Shown here: positions 32,418-41,904 of the stretch, piece after piece
How positions within the stretch are numbered: position 1 is the stretch's first letter
How the letters are laid out: each line of letters starts with the position of its first letter
Source of the DNA: Syntrophomonas sp. UBA5314
Lineage (GTDB): Bacteria > Bacillota > Syntrophomonadia > Syntrophomonadales > Syntrophomonadaceae
NCBI GenBank assembly: GCA_002410325.1
Contig: DHRK01000047.1
Span: 10,540-74,539 of the forward strand
Length of the DNA: 64,000 nucleotides
Reading direction: 5' to 3'
Position numbers and translations under genes: made by a program
Notes under the pieces: model-generated
The model's database searches: none
Seen by the model: only the letters and a program-made list of their open reading frames with translations
Told to the model about the DNA's origin: nothing

Positions 32418-33598
32418 TTATTCGTAGCGCAGCGCGTCGATGGGATCAAGTTTAGCTGCCCGGTTGGCCGGGTAGATGCCGAAGGCTATGCCTATACTCG
32501 AAGAGAACAGGAAGGAAATAATAATGACCTGATAGGATATTACCACTGGCATGCCAAGAAAAACCGATATCAGCGCCCCTATTCCAATGCCCAAAAGCAT
32601 GCCTATGGTGCCTCCTATAGCAGAGATGACCAGGGCTTCAACCAGGAACTGGATCAGTATATCCTTGCGCCTGGCTCCCACCGCGATGCGAATCCCGATT
32701 TCCCTGGTGCGTTCCGTGACTGAAACCAGCATAATATTCATAATACCTATGCCCCCTACCACCAGGGCGATGCCCGCCAGAGCTCCAAATACTCCGGTAA
32801 TAGCGCCTACAATGGTGTTGATCTGGGCCATCATCTGTTCATTGGTCTGGGTCACAAAACCCTTTTTAATCCCCTGGCGCATCTCCAGCATTCTGATGGT
32901 CTGATTGGTGGCCACTTTAAACTGCTCGGCGTTTTTTACCCTGACCAGGGCCTGCTGAATTTCCTTGGTCTCTTCCATCTCCAGCACGCACTGGGCCGGC
33001 ACGTAGCTGTAGTAAGACTGCATGCCCATAACCTGGGCCTCCGGTTTGGATAGGCCGCAGATAACAAAGGGTATCCGGTTTATCCGCACCGTCTTACCGA
33101 TGGCATCGACTCCGGTTCCGAACAGTTCTTCCGCCATCTTCTGGTTTATAACCACCACCCGGCGCCCCATCTGGTTTTCAACCTCGGTAAAGAAGCGCCC
33201 CTTTTCCAAACCCAGGGTGCTGATCTTCAGATAGTCGGGGCTGGTGCCGATGAGCATGCCGGTAAGCTTTTTGCGCGGCGTTTCAAAGGCGGCGCCGCTG
33301 GCGGCATAAGTCATCGGCACAATAAAATCTATTGACTCAATGGAATCCTCGATAAAATTCAGGTCTTCGATAGTCAGTTTGCCTTTTTGCCCATCGTCAT
33401 TGCGCACCGCCACCAGAGTAAAAGAGTTTACCCCCAGGCGTTCAACCTCAGTGGCGGTCTGCTTTTGGAGACTCTGTCCCAGGGTAACGATAATTATGAC
33501 CGACAGAACGCCAATGATAATGCCCAGCATGGTCAACGCGGAACGCAGCTTGTTTACCCAGACCCCTTCCAGGGCCACCATAAGCATTTCCCTTAATT

Positions 33599-33602
<4 letters not shown>
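32418..33602 (-). CDS. MacB-like ABC transporter permease of the first export module
   Basis: 394 residues. N-terminal TM helix (KLRSALTMLGIIIGVLSVIIIVTLG), a periplasmic-type MacB_PCD domain to about 265, then three TM helices with the coupling motif VSVTERTREIGIRIAVGARRKDILIQFLVEALVISAIGG and an end AKLDPIDALRYE. These are hallmark MacB/antimicrobial-peptide-exporter motifs. ATG at 33602 overlaps the ATPase stop (ATGA). Likely exports peptides or amphiphilic toxins with the adaptor gene two positions upstream. Confidence 0.93.
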
Positions 33603-34332
<730 letters not shown>

Positions 34333-34336
<4 letters not shown>

Positions 34337-35616
34337 TTCTTGCGAACCTTTTTCCCGTCGCTTAAGTCTGCCGGCGGATTGATAACCACTTGATTGTCAA
34401 GCTCCAGGCCGGACTTTATCTGAATGGTCAGGCCGTCGCTGATGCCGGTGGTAACCGGAACCAGTCGGGCGATTCCGTCCTGAACCAGCCACACGCTGCG
34501 CCCTTCATCCTTTTCCACCAGGGCTTCAATCGGCACGATGAGGGTGTCCTCTTCCGCCGTGGTTATATCCATATCCACACTGTATCCGGGCAACAGGGAC
34601 CCGGGGTTTTCGATTTCAACTATGATAGGCAGAGATCTGCTCGAATCAATCTGGGCTTTTTCCGGGTCTAAGACCTCCAGCCCAACCTCCTTTACCCGAC
34701 CCTGATACCTGACATCGGAAAAGGCATTGCCGCTTATCTGCACCTTCTGACCCGGCTTGATTTTGCTGGCCTCGGCTTCGGGAACACTGCCTTCGATAAG
34801 CAGCCGTTCCATACTGGAAATGCTTAAAATAGGAGACAATTCGTTGACCACATCCCCGGGACTTACACTGATGGAGAGGATTTGTCCATCCCGGGAGCAG
34901 ATTAAACCCTGGCCCTGGACCAGGCGTTCCAGCGACTCCAGGCGCAGGCGCGCGGATTCAAGCGCCGCCTCATAGGATTTCAGCTTCGCCGGAGCTGCAT
35001 CCTGGGCCCGGCGCAGATCGCTTTCGGCTTTGGCCAGGCTGGCCTGGCTGTTTTCAAAGTCAGATTGGGCCTTGTCATAGTCGACCCTGGACATGGCCCC
35101 CTGTTCATATAAAACAGTAGCGCGTTTGAAGGCGTCTTCATCGTTTTTGTAATTACTCCGGGCCTGAACCAGGGCCAGTTCGGCGGTCGCCACTTCCGAG
35201 CTCTTTCCTCCGGACCGGGCGCCGGCCAGGTCGGCCTCGGCGCGGGCCAGATCAGCCCTGGCCTGGGCCAGCTTTTCCTGGCCGTTGGGAACCGAAAGTT
35301 CGATGAGGACCTGCCCGGCCTTCACCTCTTCCCCCAGACGCACGTGAACTGCTTTGACCGTGCCACTGGCTTCAGAAAAAAGCACCTCTTTGTCAGCCGC
35401 GACTATCGTGCCGCTGGCCGGAACCTTCTCCACCAGCTGGGTTTGAGTTACCTTGGCCATATCGACCTTTACCACATCCTTCTGAGTGATGCGATAAACG
35501 TTTACAATGATAAGGGCCAGGACCAGCAGGCCAATCCCGCCCCCTATCAAGATTTTCTTTATCGGTCTTCGTTTTTCTTCCGGATGGGCCTGGACTTCAG
35601 ACTCCAATCCCTTCAC
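34333..35616 (-). CDS. MacA-like membrane fusion protein of the first export module
   Basis: 427 residues: N-terminal cytoplasmic piece, TM helix (about 22-41, ILIGGGIGLLVLALIIVNVY), lipoyl half-motif near 60-110 (SEASGTVKAVHVRLGEEVKAGQVLIEL), long helical hairpin (about 115-235), second lipoyl half (LICSRDGQILSISVSPGDVV), and beta-barrel and membrane-proximal domains with GSLLPGYSVDMDI. Ends in a lysine-rich tail. RND/MacA adaptor family. First gene of the module, 33 bases after the Yip1-type gene. Confidence 0.93.
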
Positions 35617-35649
35617 CCACTTTCCAGGAAATGTATCGCCTACGTATAG

Positions 35650-36330
35650 TTAAACCGTGGTTGGAAACAGACCTCCCAAAAAGGCCATTCCCACCGCCAG
35701 TATTATCCAGAGAACCAGGATATATAGTCCTATACCTTTGACGCTTTTGTTCATTACTATGGCACCACCCAGGGTTAATAACGCCAGCCCCCAGATAGTG
35801 AAAAGATCGAAGTAGGCCAGGAAGCGATACAAAAAGGTCTGGTTGTCGCTGCCCAGCAGCACGGCCAGGCTGGTGTTGACCTGCATGGCGGCGTTCACAC
35901 CCATAGCTTTTATCAAGCCGCTGGCTATTATCTGGTGGATTACCGTGGGAACACTGCTGAAAACCGCCACCGCAAAGAGCTGCTTAAACTTGCCTTCGCC
36001 CAGAGCTATCTGGTTGTATATGAGCAGAACCAGCGCCTGCAGCAGCCACAAAATTGGATAACTAATTAAAACTCCGATTACCGCCATGGGCAGCATCATT
36101 TTTAAACCGGCATCTATTTGACTGGGGGTTGCTCCTTGTTTGGTCATCAACTCAACCGTATACTGCCGGGTTTCTGGCCCTATCAGCAGCGTTGCTGCTA
36201 TCATGATAACCAGAAATAGAGCCGCCGGGATTAGGAAACCGGGCTCCTCTTTGACGGCTTGAAAAGTTCGGGAGGGACTGACTATGACCTTCCACAAACG
36301 CTGGCCGACATTCATCTGAGGATTTTCCAC
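35650..36330 (-). CDS. Yip1-domain membrane protein
   Basis: 226 residues with five hydrophobic helices (about 30-50, 82-110, 125-145, 172-195, 200-222). The opening NVGQRLWKVIVSPSRTFQAVKEEPGFLIPAALFLVI is the common start of bacterial Yip1-family proteins. Function is not established. It is directly upstream of a MacAB-like export module and probably in the same operon, so an accessory role in export is possible but not shown. Confidence 0.8.
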   Translation of the reverse strand: MENPQMNVGQRLWKVIVSPSRTFQAVKEEPGFLIPAALFLVIMIAATLLIGPETRQYTVELMTKQGATPSQIDAGLKMMLPMAVIGVLISYPILWLLQALVLLIYNQIALGEGKFKQLFAVAVFSSVPTVIHQIIASGLIKAMGVNAAMQVNTSLAVLLGSDNQTFLYRFLAYFDLFTIWGLALLTLGGAIVMNKSVKGIGLYILVLWIILAVGMAFLGGLFPTTV

Positions 36331-36514
36331 TTTTATTCCTCCCTTTCCATTTAACTAAACAATCTGCAGTTTATTATCAATTAACACTTTATTTTCGACA
36401 CAAACTTTTTAGACTCCTGCCATTTGGGCTTAATACCATGTTGTACAACTCAGCACTACATGACAACCCTAGCGCAGCGCTTTAGTCTAAATAAAAAGAA
36501 TCACTGGTTTTTGT

Positions 36515-36709
36515 TTAATCCTCCATTAGAAACAATTCTTCAACGCTGGTTTTAAGCAGCCTGGCCAACCTCATTCCCAACTCCAATGTTGGGTTGTATT
36601 TGTTGTTCTCAATAGCATTAATGGTTTGTCTGGTTACATTAAGCTTTAAAGCAAGATCCTCTTGCCTCAAACCCATTGTTTTTCTCAATTCCCTAATCCT
36701 GTTCTTCAT
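36515..36709 (-). CDS. Small XRE-family helix-turn-helix regulator
   Basis: 64 residues, essentially one HTH_3 domain: IRELRKTMGLRQEDLALKLNVTRQTINAIENNKYNPTLELGMRLARLLKTSVEELF. This is the YgzD/YozG type short repressor of Firmicutes. The ATG at 36709 gives MKNRIRELR; it overlaps the 3' end of the preceding membrane-protein gene by 17 bases. Such pairs often autoregulate. The region is clearly more AT-rich than its neighbours. Confidence 0.88.
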   Translation of the reverse strand: MKNRIRELRKTMGLRQEDLALKLNVTRQTINAIENNKYNPTLELGMRLARLLKTSVEELFLMED

Positions 36710-36917
36710 ATTTACCCACAATTCTTCTTTTTAAGAAAATCTGACTAGCCCAAAAAACCATTAATTGGCTAGATATTAATATAAGCAGAATCTCCCAGTA
36801 TTGGCCTTTAATGTACTGGTACCACATCCATATTAAAAGAAACACAATGCAGTATGTCCATGCCAGACGAGTGCTTTTTAAACTTATATACACTTGCATT
36901 TCGTCAGCTTTTTTCAA
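36693..36917 (-). CDS. Small two-helix membrane protein paired with the XRE regulator
   Basis: 74 residues with two hydrophobic stretches (about 17-35 and 41-60: WTYCIVFLLIWMWYQYIKGQYWEILLILISSQLMVFWASQIFL) and a basic C-terminus. It overlaps the XRE gene in a translationally coupled pair. Resembles the DUF2178-like membrane partners of short XRE regulators in general layout only; family not recognised. Confidence 0.7.
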   Translation of the reverse strand: MKKADEMQVYISLKSTRLAWTYCIVFLLIWMWYQYIKGQYWEILLILISSQLMVFWASQIFLKRRIVGKYEEQD

Positions 36918-37545
36918 GATTAGACCCCTCCCGAATGTAAAATTTCCTTTACATTATATTCTTATCAAGAAATAATGTCAAAACATTTTTACAAATAGTG
37001 TAACTGAATCGCTATGAGTTTCAGTAGGAATTGCTTATCCTTTAATTCGGGATATAAGAGATCAATATATAAAACACTAATTTACGTATTTCAGGTATGA
37101 TATGTGACTATTCAGATCAATTTCAAGGTATTTCGCACATCCCAAAAGGGAAGCAACAACAAAACAAAGAAATATATCTAATAGTTAATGATTTTGGGAA
37201 TAAAGTATTTTAATGTATATAGCGTCCATTAGAAATAATTTACGCATCTTCGGTTTAGCGATTTCTAACTAGGGCTTGCTAAGCCAATTTCTATTACGGG
37301 GTGAACCGAAGAACCGAATGGGTATGCTTGACATGCCCGTACTAATGAGAGGAGAGGTTAGAAAGCATGCTTTGGTGTTGTCATAGTTTAGCCCGATCAC
37401 CGCCCCAAAAAATAGTGGCCCGCTAGGTGAGCAGGGAATTGGCTGGCTAACCTGTACCCCCTCTATATAACCTAGTAAAACCACTATTAATTTAATTATC
37501 GCATAATACAATCCTATTAAATACTATAATAAGGAGTTGGAATTT
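36918..37545. other. AT-rich intergenic stretch with possible group II intron remnant
   Basis: No gene can be supported in these 628 bases. The first 330 are AT-rich, with a TAGAAAT...ATTTCTA dyad at about 37230-37267. The part from about 37300 to 37480 is less AT-rich: it contains GGGGTGAACCGAAGAACCG, a GGGTATG/CATGCCC hairpin near 37319-37339, then GTACTAATGAGAGG and a palindromic AAGCATGCTT. The order GTGAACCG...GTAC...GAGAGG recalls the end of bacterial group II introns, but the domain V pairing is not intact. An 80-codon frame on the minus strand here has no coding character. Confidence 0.25.
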
Positions 37546-38244
37546 ATGAAGACAAGAAAATTAATTTCTCTGTTTTTGTGTGTTGCTTTAATGCTGTCTC
37601 TTAGCATCAATTATGCTTATGCTGGCGATATAGGGGTAAATGATGAGCAAAAGACGGTAGCTCAACAACAGAAGGACTTTAATGAAACGGTAGATCTGCT
37701 TCAGAAATACTTGGAGTTGAACGCCGATGGCACAATCTCATTAAATGCTCCCAGCAACATTATAACGAGTGTAGATAAAAACATATTTGCTCAATTGCAG
37801 GCAGGAATTGAACAAACCAATGAGATGATCAAAATCGGTTATTTGGTATGTGATAAAAACTTTAATATGACCGTTACCCAGAAGTATAATGATGACGTTG
37901 TTTCTGCCAGCCCGAATACTACTGTTACAGTAAGCAAAAATAGCATAGCTGTCACTACCCGATCAGCAGGTGTTACTAAAGTCGATTGGTATTGGTGGGG
38001 CTTCTTCTTATATATGGATCACCAATTAACGCAAGCTGTAGCGAATGGAAGTCAATTTACCGCAACCATTATGGCATTATTTGGGTCACAATCAAGAATA
38101 GGCAAATTAGTTTGTGCTTCGCTAGCGGCATTAGCTTATATTCTGAAAACATTTGATCAAGGTAATGGGGTATATATAAAATATAATTATTATTATGTTG
38201 CTGGCATACCAAGTATTGTGAGTACTGGCATATGGTCTCAATAG
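37546..38244 (+). CDS. Secreted protein with tryptophan-rich C-terminal half, possible bacteriocin-like
   Basis: 232 residues with a textbook signal peptide (MKTRKLISLFLCVALMLSLSINYAYAG, cleavage likely after AYA). The middle is polar and coiled-coil prone (QQQKDFNETVDLLQKYLELN). The C-terminal half has VDWYWWGFFLYMDHQL, then a hydrophobic stretch (LVCASLAALAYILKTF) and an aromatic end (YIKYNYYYVAGIPSIVSTGIWSQ). The WxWWGxxxYM / GIWSQ layout occurs in unassigned secreted proteins of Firmicutes. ATG at 37546 has AAGGAG nine bases upstream. A small membrane-protein gene follows after 12 bases, as an immunity gene would. Function is a guess. Confidence 0.75.
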   Translation: MKTRKLISLFLCVALMLSLSINYAYAGDIGVNDEQKTVAQQQKDFNETVDLLQKYLELNADGTISLNAPSNIITSVDKNIFAQLQAGIEQTNEMIKIGYLVCDKNFNMTVTQKYNDDVVSASPNTTVTVSKNSIAVTTRSAGVTKVDWYWWGFFLYMDHQLTQAVANGSQFTATIMALFGSQSRIGKLVCASLAALAYILKTFDQGNGVYIKYNYYYVAGIPSIVSTGIWSQ

Positions 38245-38256
38245 GAATATAGTGCA

Positions 38257-38424
38257 ATGATAAAGATTATTTGGGGAATTTTATTAGTAATATTTATTGT
38301 TGGGATGTTTGCTATACCCTATCTGGTCAAGCTTGATGATAAGCAGACAAAAACATTTAATTATGTATGGACAGTAACATTTTGTCTCGTATTCAGTTAC
38401 TTTACGTTCATTACGAGCACCTAA
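38257..38424 (+). CDS. 55-residue two-helix membrane protein downstream of the secreted protein
   Basis: Short frame ATG 38257 to TAA 38424. It encodes MIKIIWGILLVIFIVGMFAI... and a second helix (YVWTVTFCLVFSYFTFITS) joined by a charged loop (LVKLDDKQTKT). Two hydrophobic helices with a polar hinge in so short a protein are typical of immunity or holin-like peptides. Ribosome binding is weak (AGGA, eleven bases upstream), but the 12-base spacing suggests coupling to the preceding gene. It is too short for most gene finders. Confidence 0.55.
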   Translation: MIKIIWGILLVIFIVGMFAIPYLVKLDDKQTKTFNYVWTVTFCLVFSYFTFITST

Positions 38425-38480
38425 GCTGTATCCCGTACTTTATTAAAGTCTAAGATGACCCAAATAAGGACTATTGCCAA

Positions 38481-38509
38481 GGGCAGATGGCTAAATTAGC
38501 CATCTGCCC
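38481..38509. terminator. Long perfect hairpin between convergent genes
   Basis: GGGCAGATGGC (38481-38491) and GCCATCTGCCC (38499-38509) form 11 perfect pairs around TAAATTA. It lies between the end of the plus-strand small membrane gene and the minus-strand nucleotidyltransferase stop codon at 38513. T-runs are poor on both sides, so it may be a transcript-end stabiliser rather than a classic terminator. Confidence 0.55.
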
Positions 38510-38512
38510 CCT

Positions 38513-39400
38513 CTATACGGGGAACAGGGGGCCGAAGACCTCCCGCCAGGTTTGGCTGGCCCGGGGGCTGCTGCCCTCGTTTTCCAGCTGCAAAGCCTGT
38601 TTGGCTTTTTTATAGGCGGTATAGGCATGAGCGCCAAAATCGTCTTCGCGGGTAAGCTTGCGGTTGCTGCCCTTGGCGTACCAGACCAGCTGTTCTTTTT
38701 TCAGGCCGGACACGTACTCCAGAAAGTCCAGGCACATGTACCCGTAGTAGGCGAAGGAAGTGGAATTGCCTTCCCAGTCATCCATGAAGTTCATGACCAG
38801 GGTGTCTATCAGCATGCCGGGGATCTTGGCCTGGTAGGTCAGGCGCCAGGCGCGCATCATCTTGGCCAGGTGCTTTACCTTGCCCCCGTATTTATAGTTG
38901 TACTCGTCCATGGCCTCGATCTCCCGCAGCGGGTTGAAGGTGGCCCAGCGCCACCCGTCATGGGATTCGGGATATAAAAAGGCCTTTTTGTCAGTGGCGA
39001 ATCCGGGTATGATCTCTATGGTAAGACTGTCCACCGGCATCAGCAAACAGCCCTCGCTGTTAATATAGGCCCCCAGAGAAATGTGCTTGATGGATTCCCT
39101 CATCTCCAGCATGAGTGAAGCCTGTCCGTTGCCCGGATGGGATTGAAAGCGTTTGTAAACCTGCCCGGGCAGCACGGCCAGAAGGTTGATGTTGGTCAAC
39201 CCCTTTATAGCCGTATCCCGGCCATATGAGCCCAGGAAATGAATATTGCGGGTGTCGGAACGCATGTGCCAGTATTGCTGGTTTATCGCCCTGGTAACTG
39301 CCTTGGTTCTTTCGGAAATTATCGCCTGATTATCTATAGCCAGGTTGTTCAGAAAAGCCCTGAACTTGTCCGCCATATTGTCAACCCTGTTAACGGCCAT
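38513..39400 (-). CDS. CD-NTase (cGAS/DncV-like, SMODS) family protein with altered catalytic site
   Basis: 295 residues from ATG 39400 (GGGAG eight bases upstream). The family layout is clear: FLGSYGRDTAIKG (GS at 57-58), the following strand GLTNINLLAVLP, the third acidic strand TIEIIPGF (E129), the helix block GGKVKHLAKMMRAWRL, GMLIDTLVMNFM, and the C-terminal WREVFGPLFP. In active enzymes the second motif reads DID or D[DE]; here both positions are Asn (N70, N72, codons AAC). So it probably cannot make cyclic oligonucleotides. It lies 45 bases downstream of recO, same strand, probably in that operon. No effector gene is adjacent. Family call is confident; lack of activity is inference. 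Confidence 0.85.
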   Translation of the reverse strand: MAVNRVDNMADKFRAFLNNLAIDNQAIISERTKAVTRAINQQYWHMRSDTRNIHFLGSYGRDTAIKGLTNINLLAVLPGQVYKRFQSHPGNGQASLMLEMRESIKHISLGAYINSEGCLLMPVDSLTIEIIPGFATDKKAFLYPESHDGWRWATFNPLREIEAMDEYNYKYGGKVKHLAKMMRAWRLTYQAKIPGMLIDTLVMNFMDDWEGNSTSFAYYGYMCLDFLEYVSGLKKEQLVWYAKGSNRKLTREDDFGAHAYTAYKKAKQALQLENEGSSPRASQTWREVFGPLFPV

Positions 39401-39444
39401 TACCAATTCTCCCTTCCCCGATTTTCCGGCCAGCCTGCCTGGAC

Positions 39445-40203
39445 TTAATAAAGCCCGGATAGGAGGCTTTTTAACTTGCGCATGGTGTCTTTCATCTTGA
39501 ATTTGCTTTCCAGGTGGTATTCCAGGTATCTTTCCAGGAACAGCTCCAGCTGCTCCAGGGAAGCTGGCGTAGCTTTAACCCGCGGCAAAGCCTGCAAAGG
39601 GCTGTTAAGCATCATACGCAATATGGCCAGAGCCTCTCCCGACATCTCAAACCCCGAACCGGCCTCTTTCCGGCAGTTCCTGCAAACAAGCCCCCCGGCG
39701 GGCAGATCAAATACACTTACTAAACCGTCCTCTTTATGGCAGTGCACACACTGGTTCATCACCGGTTTATAGCCGGAATTGGTAAGGACACTGAGCTCCG
39801 CGTAGCGGATAAAAAGAGGATTATAGCCCATTTGCTCCAGGGCTTCCAGGACATTTAATACATCCCGGTACAGATGAAACATGGGAACCCGATCCACGAG
39901 CGCCTTGTCCAGAAGTTCCAGAAGGTAGACAACCTGCAGAGTGCCGGTCAAATCCTCCCTGATATTGCCGTAAAAGCTCAAAAGTCGGGTCTGGGTGATG
40001 AGGTCCAAGTCCCTTCCCCGGTTAAGGTACAGCTGGGAATGGCAGAAAGGCTGCAAGGAGGCCCGCATACTGCTGCGCGGCTTCTTAACCCCCCGGGCGA
40101 TAGCGCGAAACTTGCCCTCTTTTTCGGAAAAGACCGTCATGAGCTTATCCGCATCCCGGTAATCCTTGCTTTTTAGAATCACTGCCCTGGTACGGTAGTG
40201 CAC
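39445..40203 (-). CDS. recO: DNA repair protein RecO
   Basis: 252 residues; loads RecA with RecR/RecF in gap and recombinational repair. OB-fold N-terminus (RTRAVILKSKDYRDADKLMTVFSEKEGKFRAIARGVKKPRSSMRASLQPF), helical middle (VYLLELLDKALVDRVPMFHLYRDVLNVLEAL) and a four-cysteine zinc site (CVHCHKEDGLV ... GLVCRNCR). GTG start at 40203. Upstream is deoC/era; downstream the CD-NTase-like gene. The era-recO neighbourhood is conserved in Firmicutes. Confidence 0.95.
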   Translation of the reverse strand: MHYRTRAVILKSKDYRDADKLMTVFSEKEGKFRAIARGVKKPRSSMRASLQPFCHSQLYLNRGRDLDLITQTRLLSFYGNIREDLTGTLQVVYLLELLDKALVDRVPMFHLYRDVLNVLEALEQMGYNPLFIRYAELSVLTNSGYKPVMNQCVHCHKEDGLVSVFDLPAGGLVCRNCRKEAGSGFEMSGEALAILRMMLNSPLQALPRVKATPASLEQLELFLERYLEYHLESKFKMKDTMRKLKSLLSGLY

Positions 40204-40308
40204 TGTGATTTATACCACCCCGGATTAAATTTTTCGTCAAACTCGGGCTTAAAGGGCACAGCGGAGTTGCAGGATGAGCCTCCCGGTTTAAGTTTTTGAA
40301 ATGAGGCT

Positions 40309-40995
40309 CTATAGATTAAAATAACCCGCTAAAGACTCTCTCCGGCTCAGGTATTCCTTGACCAGGGCGCCCGCATGGCTGCTTCCTATCCGATCCGCTC
40401 CGGCAGCTATCAGGCTAAGAGCCCAGTCCAATTCCCGCACCCCGCCGCTGGCTTTTATTTTCAGCCCGGGTCGGCGATACTGCTTGATCACCTCCAGGTC
40501 TTCCAGGCTGGCCCCTCGAGCGGCCATCCCGGTGGAAGTTTTGATGTATTCCGCAGCGCTGCCGCTGACTATGGAGACCAGCTTAACCAGTTCTTCCGGC
40601 TTGAGCAGGGCGGTCTCAACGATTACCTTGAGCTGGAATGAAAATGCCCCTTTCAACCCGGCCAGCTGCTCTATCTCTTCTTCAACCAGCGCGTAATTGC
40701 CGTCTTTCACCGCGCCGATGTTGACAACCAGATCCAGTTCCTGAGCGCCCTGTTTTAAGGCCTGGCAGGCCTCCTGCCGTTTTCCGGCGACAGTGAGGGC
40801 GCCCAGGGGAAATCCTATCACCGTACATACTTTGACCCCGCTCCCTTTTAGCAAAACGCCGGCCTGCGGCACGCGATAGGGATTAACGCAAACAGCCGCC
40901 ATATGCAAAGTGGCGGCTTCTTCACACAATTTTCGGATGTCTTCGGCAGTCGCTTCCGCCTTCAAATGGGTGCTGTCCATATAGGAAGCGAGCAT
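40309..40995 (-). CDS. deoC: Deoxyribose-phosphate aldolase
   Basis: 228 residues; cleaves 2-deoxyribose 5-phosphate to acetaldehyde and glyceraldehyde 3-phosphate. Schiff-base lysine K152 in EYIKTSTGMA, proton-relay lysine in KIKASGGVR (K181), and FPLGALTVAGKRQEA and ELDLVVNIGAVKDG are all canonical. ATG at 40995 with AGGAGGACGCTT; the longer frame to 41013 lacks support. Next to cdd a few genes upstream, so the operon carries two nucleoside-salvage enzymes. Confidence 0.95.
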   Translation of the reverse strand: MLASYMDSTHLKAEATAEDIRKLCEEAATLHMAAVCVNPYRVPQAGVLLKGSGVKVCTVIGFPLGALTVAGKRQEACQALKQGAQELDLVVNIGAVKDGNYALVEEEIEQLAGLKGAFSFQLKVIVETALLKPEELVKLVSIVSGSAAEYIKTSTGMAARGASLEDLEVIKQYRRPGLKIKASGGVRELDWALSLIAAGADRIGSSHAGALVKEYLSRRESLAGYFNL

Positions 40996-41016
40996 AAGCG
41001 TCCTCCTGCCCAAAAC

Positions 41017-41898
41017 TTAGGGCCTGTAGCCCAACTGTTTCAGATTGCCTTCATTATCCCGCCAGTTCTTTTTCACTTTTACCCATAGATCCAGGTATAC
41101 CTGGGTGTCCAACATCTGTTCGATATCATGCCGGGACTGCTCCCCGATGCTTTTCAACATCTGCCCGCCCTTGCCGATGATTATGGCCTTTTGGGTTTCA
41201 CGTTCGGTATATATGACGGCCCGCAGATAGACCTTTCCCGCCCTTTTGTGCTCAAAAGCCTCCACCTCTACCGCTATGGCATGGGGGACTTCATCCCGCG
41301 TAAGGAAGAGGGCTTTCTCTCTTATAAGCTCGGCGGCCAGGAAGGACACCGGTTGGTCGGTCAGGTCGTCTTCCGCATAATACAGGGGTCCTTCCGGAAG
41401 TCCGGCAAACGTCATTTCCAGAAGCCGGTCAATATTGGTTCCCTTGGCTGCAGAAATGGGGATCACTTCGGTAAATTTCATGATGCCGTGGAAATCCTGC
41501 ATGGTTTCCATAATGCTTTCCTCGGAAACCAGGTCTATCTTGTTGAGCAGAAGGTAAACCGGAACGGAAGCTTCTTTCAGGATGTTTATGATATAGCGCT
41601 CCCCCCCGCCCAGGGGACGGGTGACATCCACCATATAATAGACCAGGTCCACTTCGTTTATGGAACGGGCCGATACATTCACCATGTATTCGCCCAGAAG
41701 GTGCTTGGGCTTGTGCACCCCCGGGGTGTCGATAAAGATCACCTGGCCTTCGTCACAGGTGTATATTCCCTGAATCCGGTTCCTGGTGGTCTGAGGTTTA
41801 TCGGAAACAATGGCAATTTTCGACCCCATTATATGGTTTATCAATGTGGATTTACCCACATTGGGCCTTCCCACTATACTTACAAATCCTGATTTCAC
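41017..41898 (-). CDS. era: GTPase Era
   Basis: 293 residues; 30S assembly GTPase binding the 3' end of 16S rRNA. G1 GRPNVGKST at 10-18, G3 DTPGVH near 58, G4 NKID near 119; the C-terminal KH domain includes IIGKGGQMLKSIGEQSRHDIEQML. GTG start with AGGAGG. Preceded by cdd in a tight row (cdd ends seven bases upstream). Confidence 0.97.
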   Translation of the reverse strand: MKSGFVSIVGRPNVGKSTLINHIMGSKIAIVSDKPQTTRNRIQGIYTCDEGQVIFIDTPGVHKPKHLLGEYMVNVSARSINEVDLVYYMVDVTRPLGGGERYIINILKEASVPVYLLLNKIDLVSEESIMETMQDFHGIMKFTEVIPISAAKGTNIDRLLEMTFAGLPEGPLYYAEDDLTDQPVSFLAAELIREKALFLTRDEVPHAIAVEVEAFEHKRAGKVYLRAVIYTERETQKAIIIGKGGQMLKSIGEQSRHDIEQMLDTQVYLDLWVKVKKNWRDNEGNLKQLGYRP

Positions 41899-41904
41899 TA
41901 AAAT

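Noticed and set aside
37269..37511. 80-codon minus-strand frame in the AT-rich island
   Set aside because: No ribosome binding site, no recognisable pattern, and it lies antisense to a sequence with intron-like hairpins; proline/serine-rich translation looks like noise.
38481..38509. Palindromic hairpin considered as a CRISPR-like repeat
   Set aside because: Single copy, no spacing pattern and no cas genes; it is a transcript-end hairpin between convergent genes.
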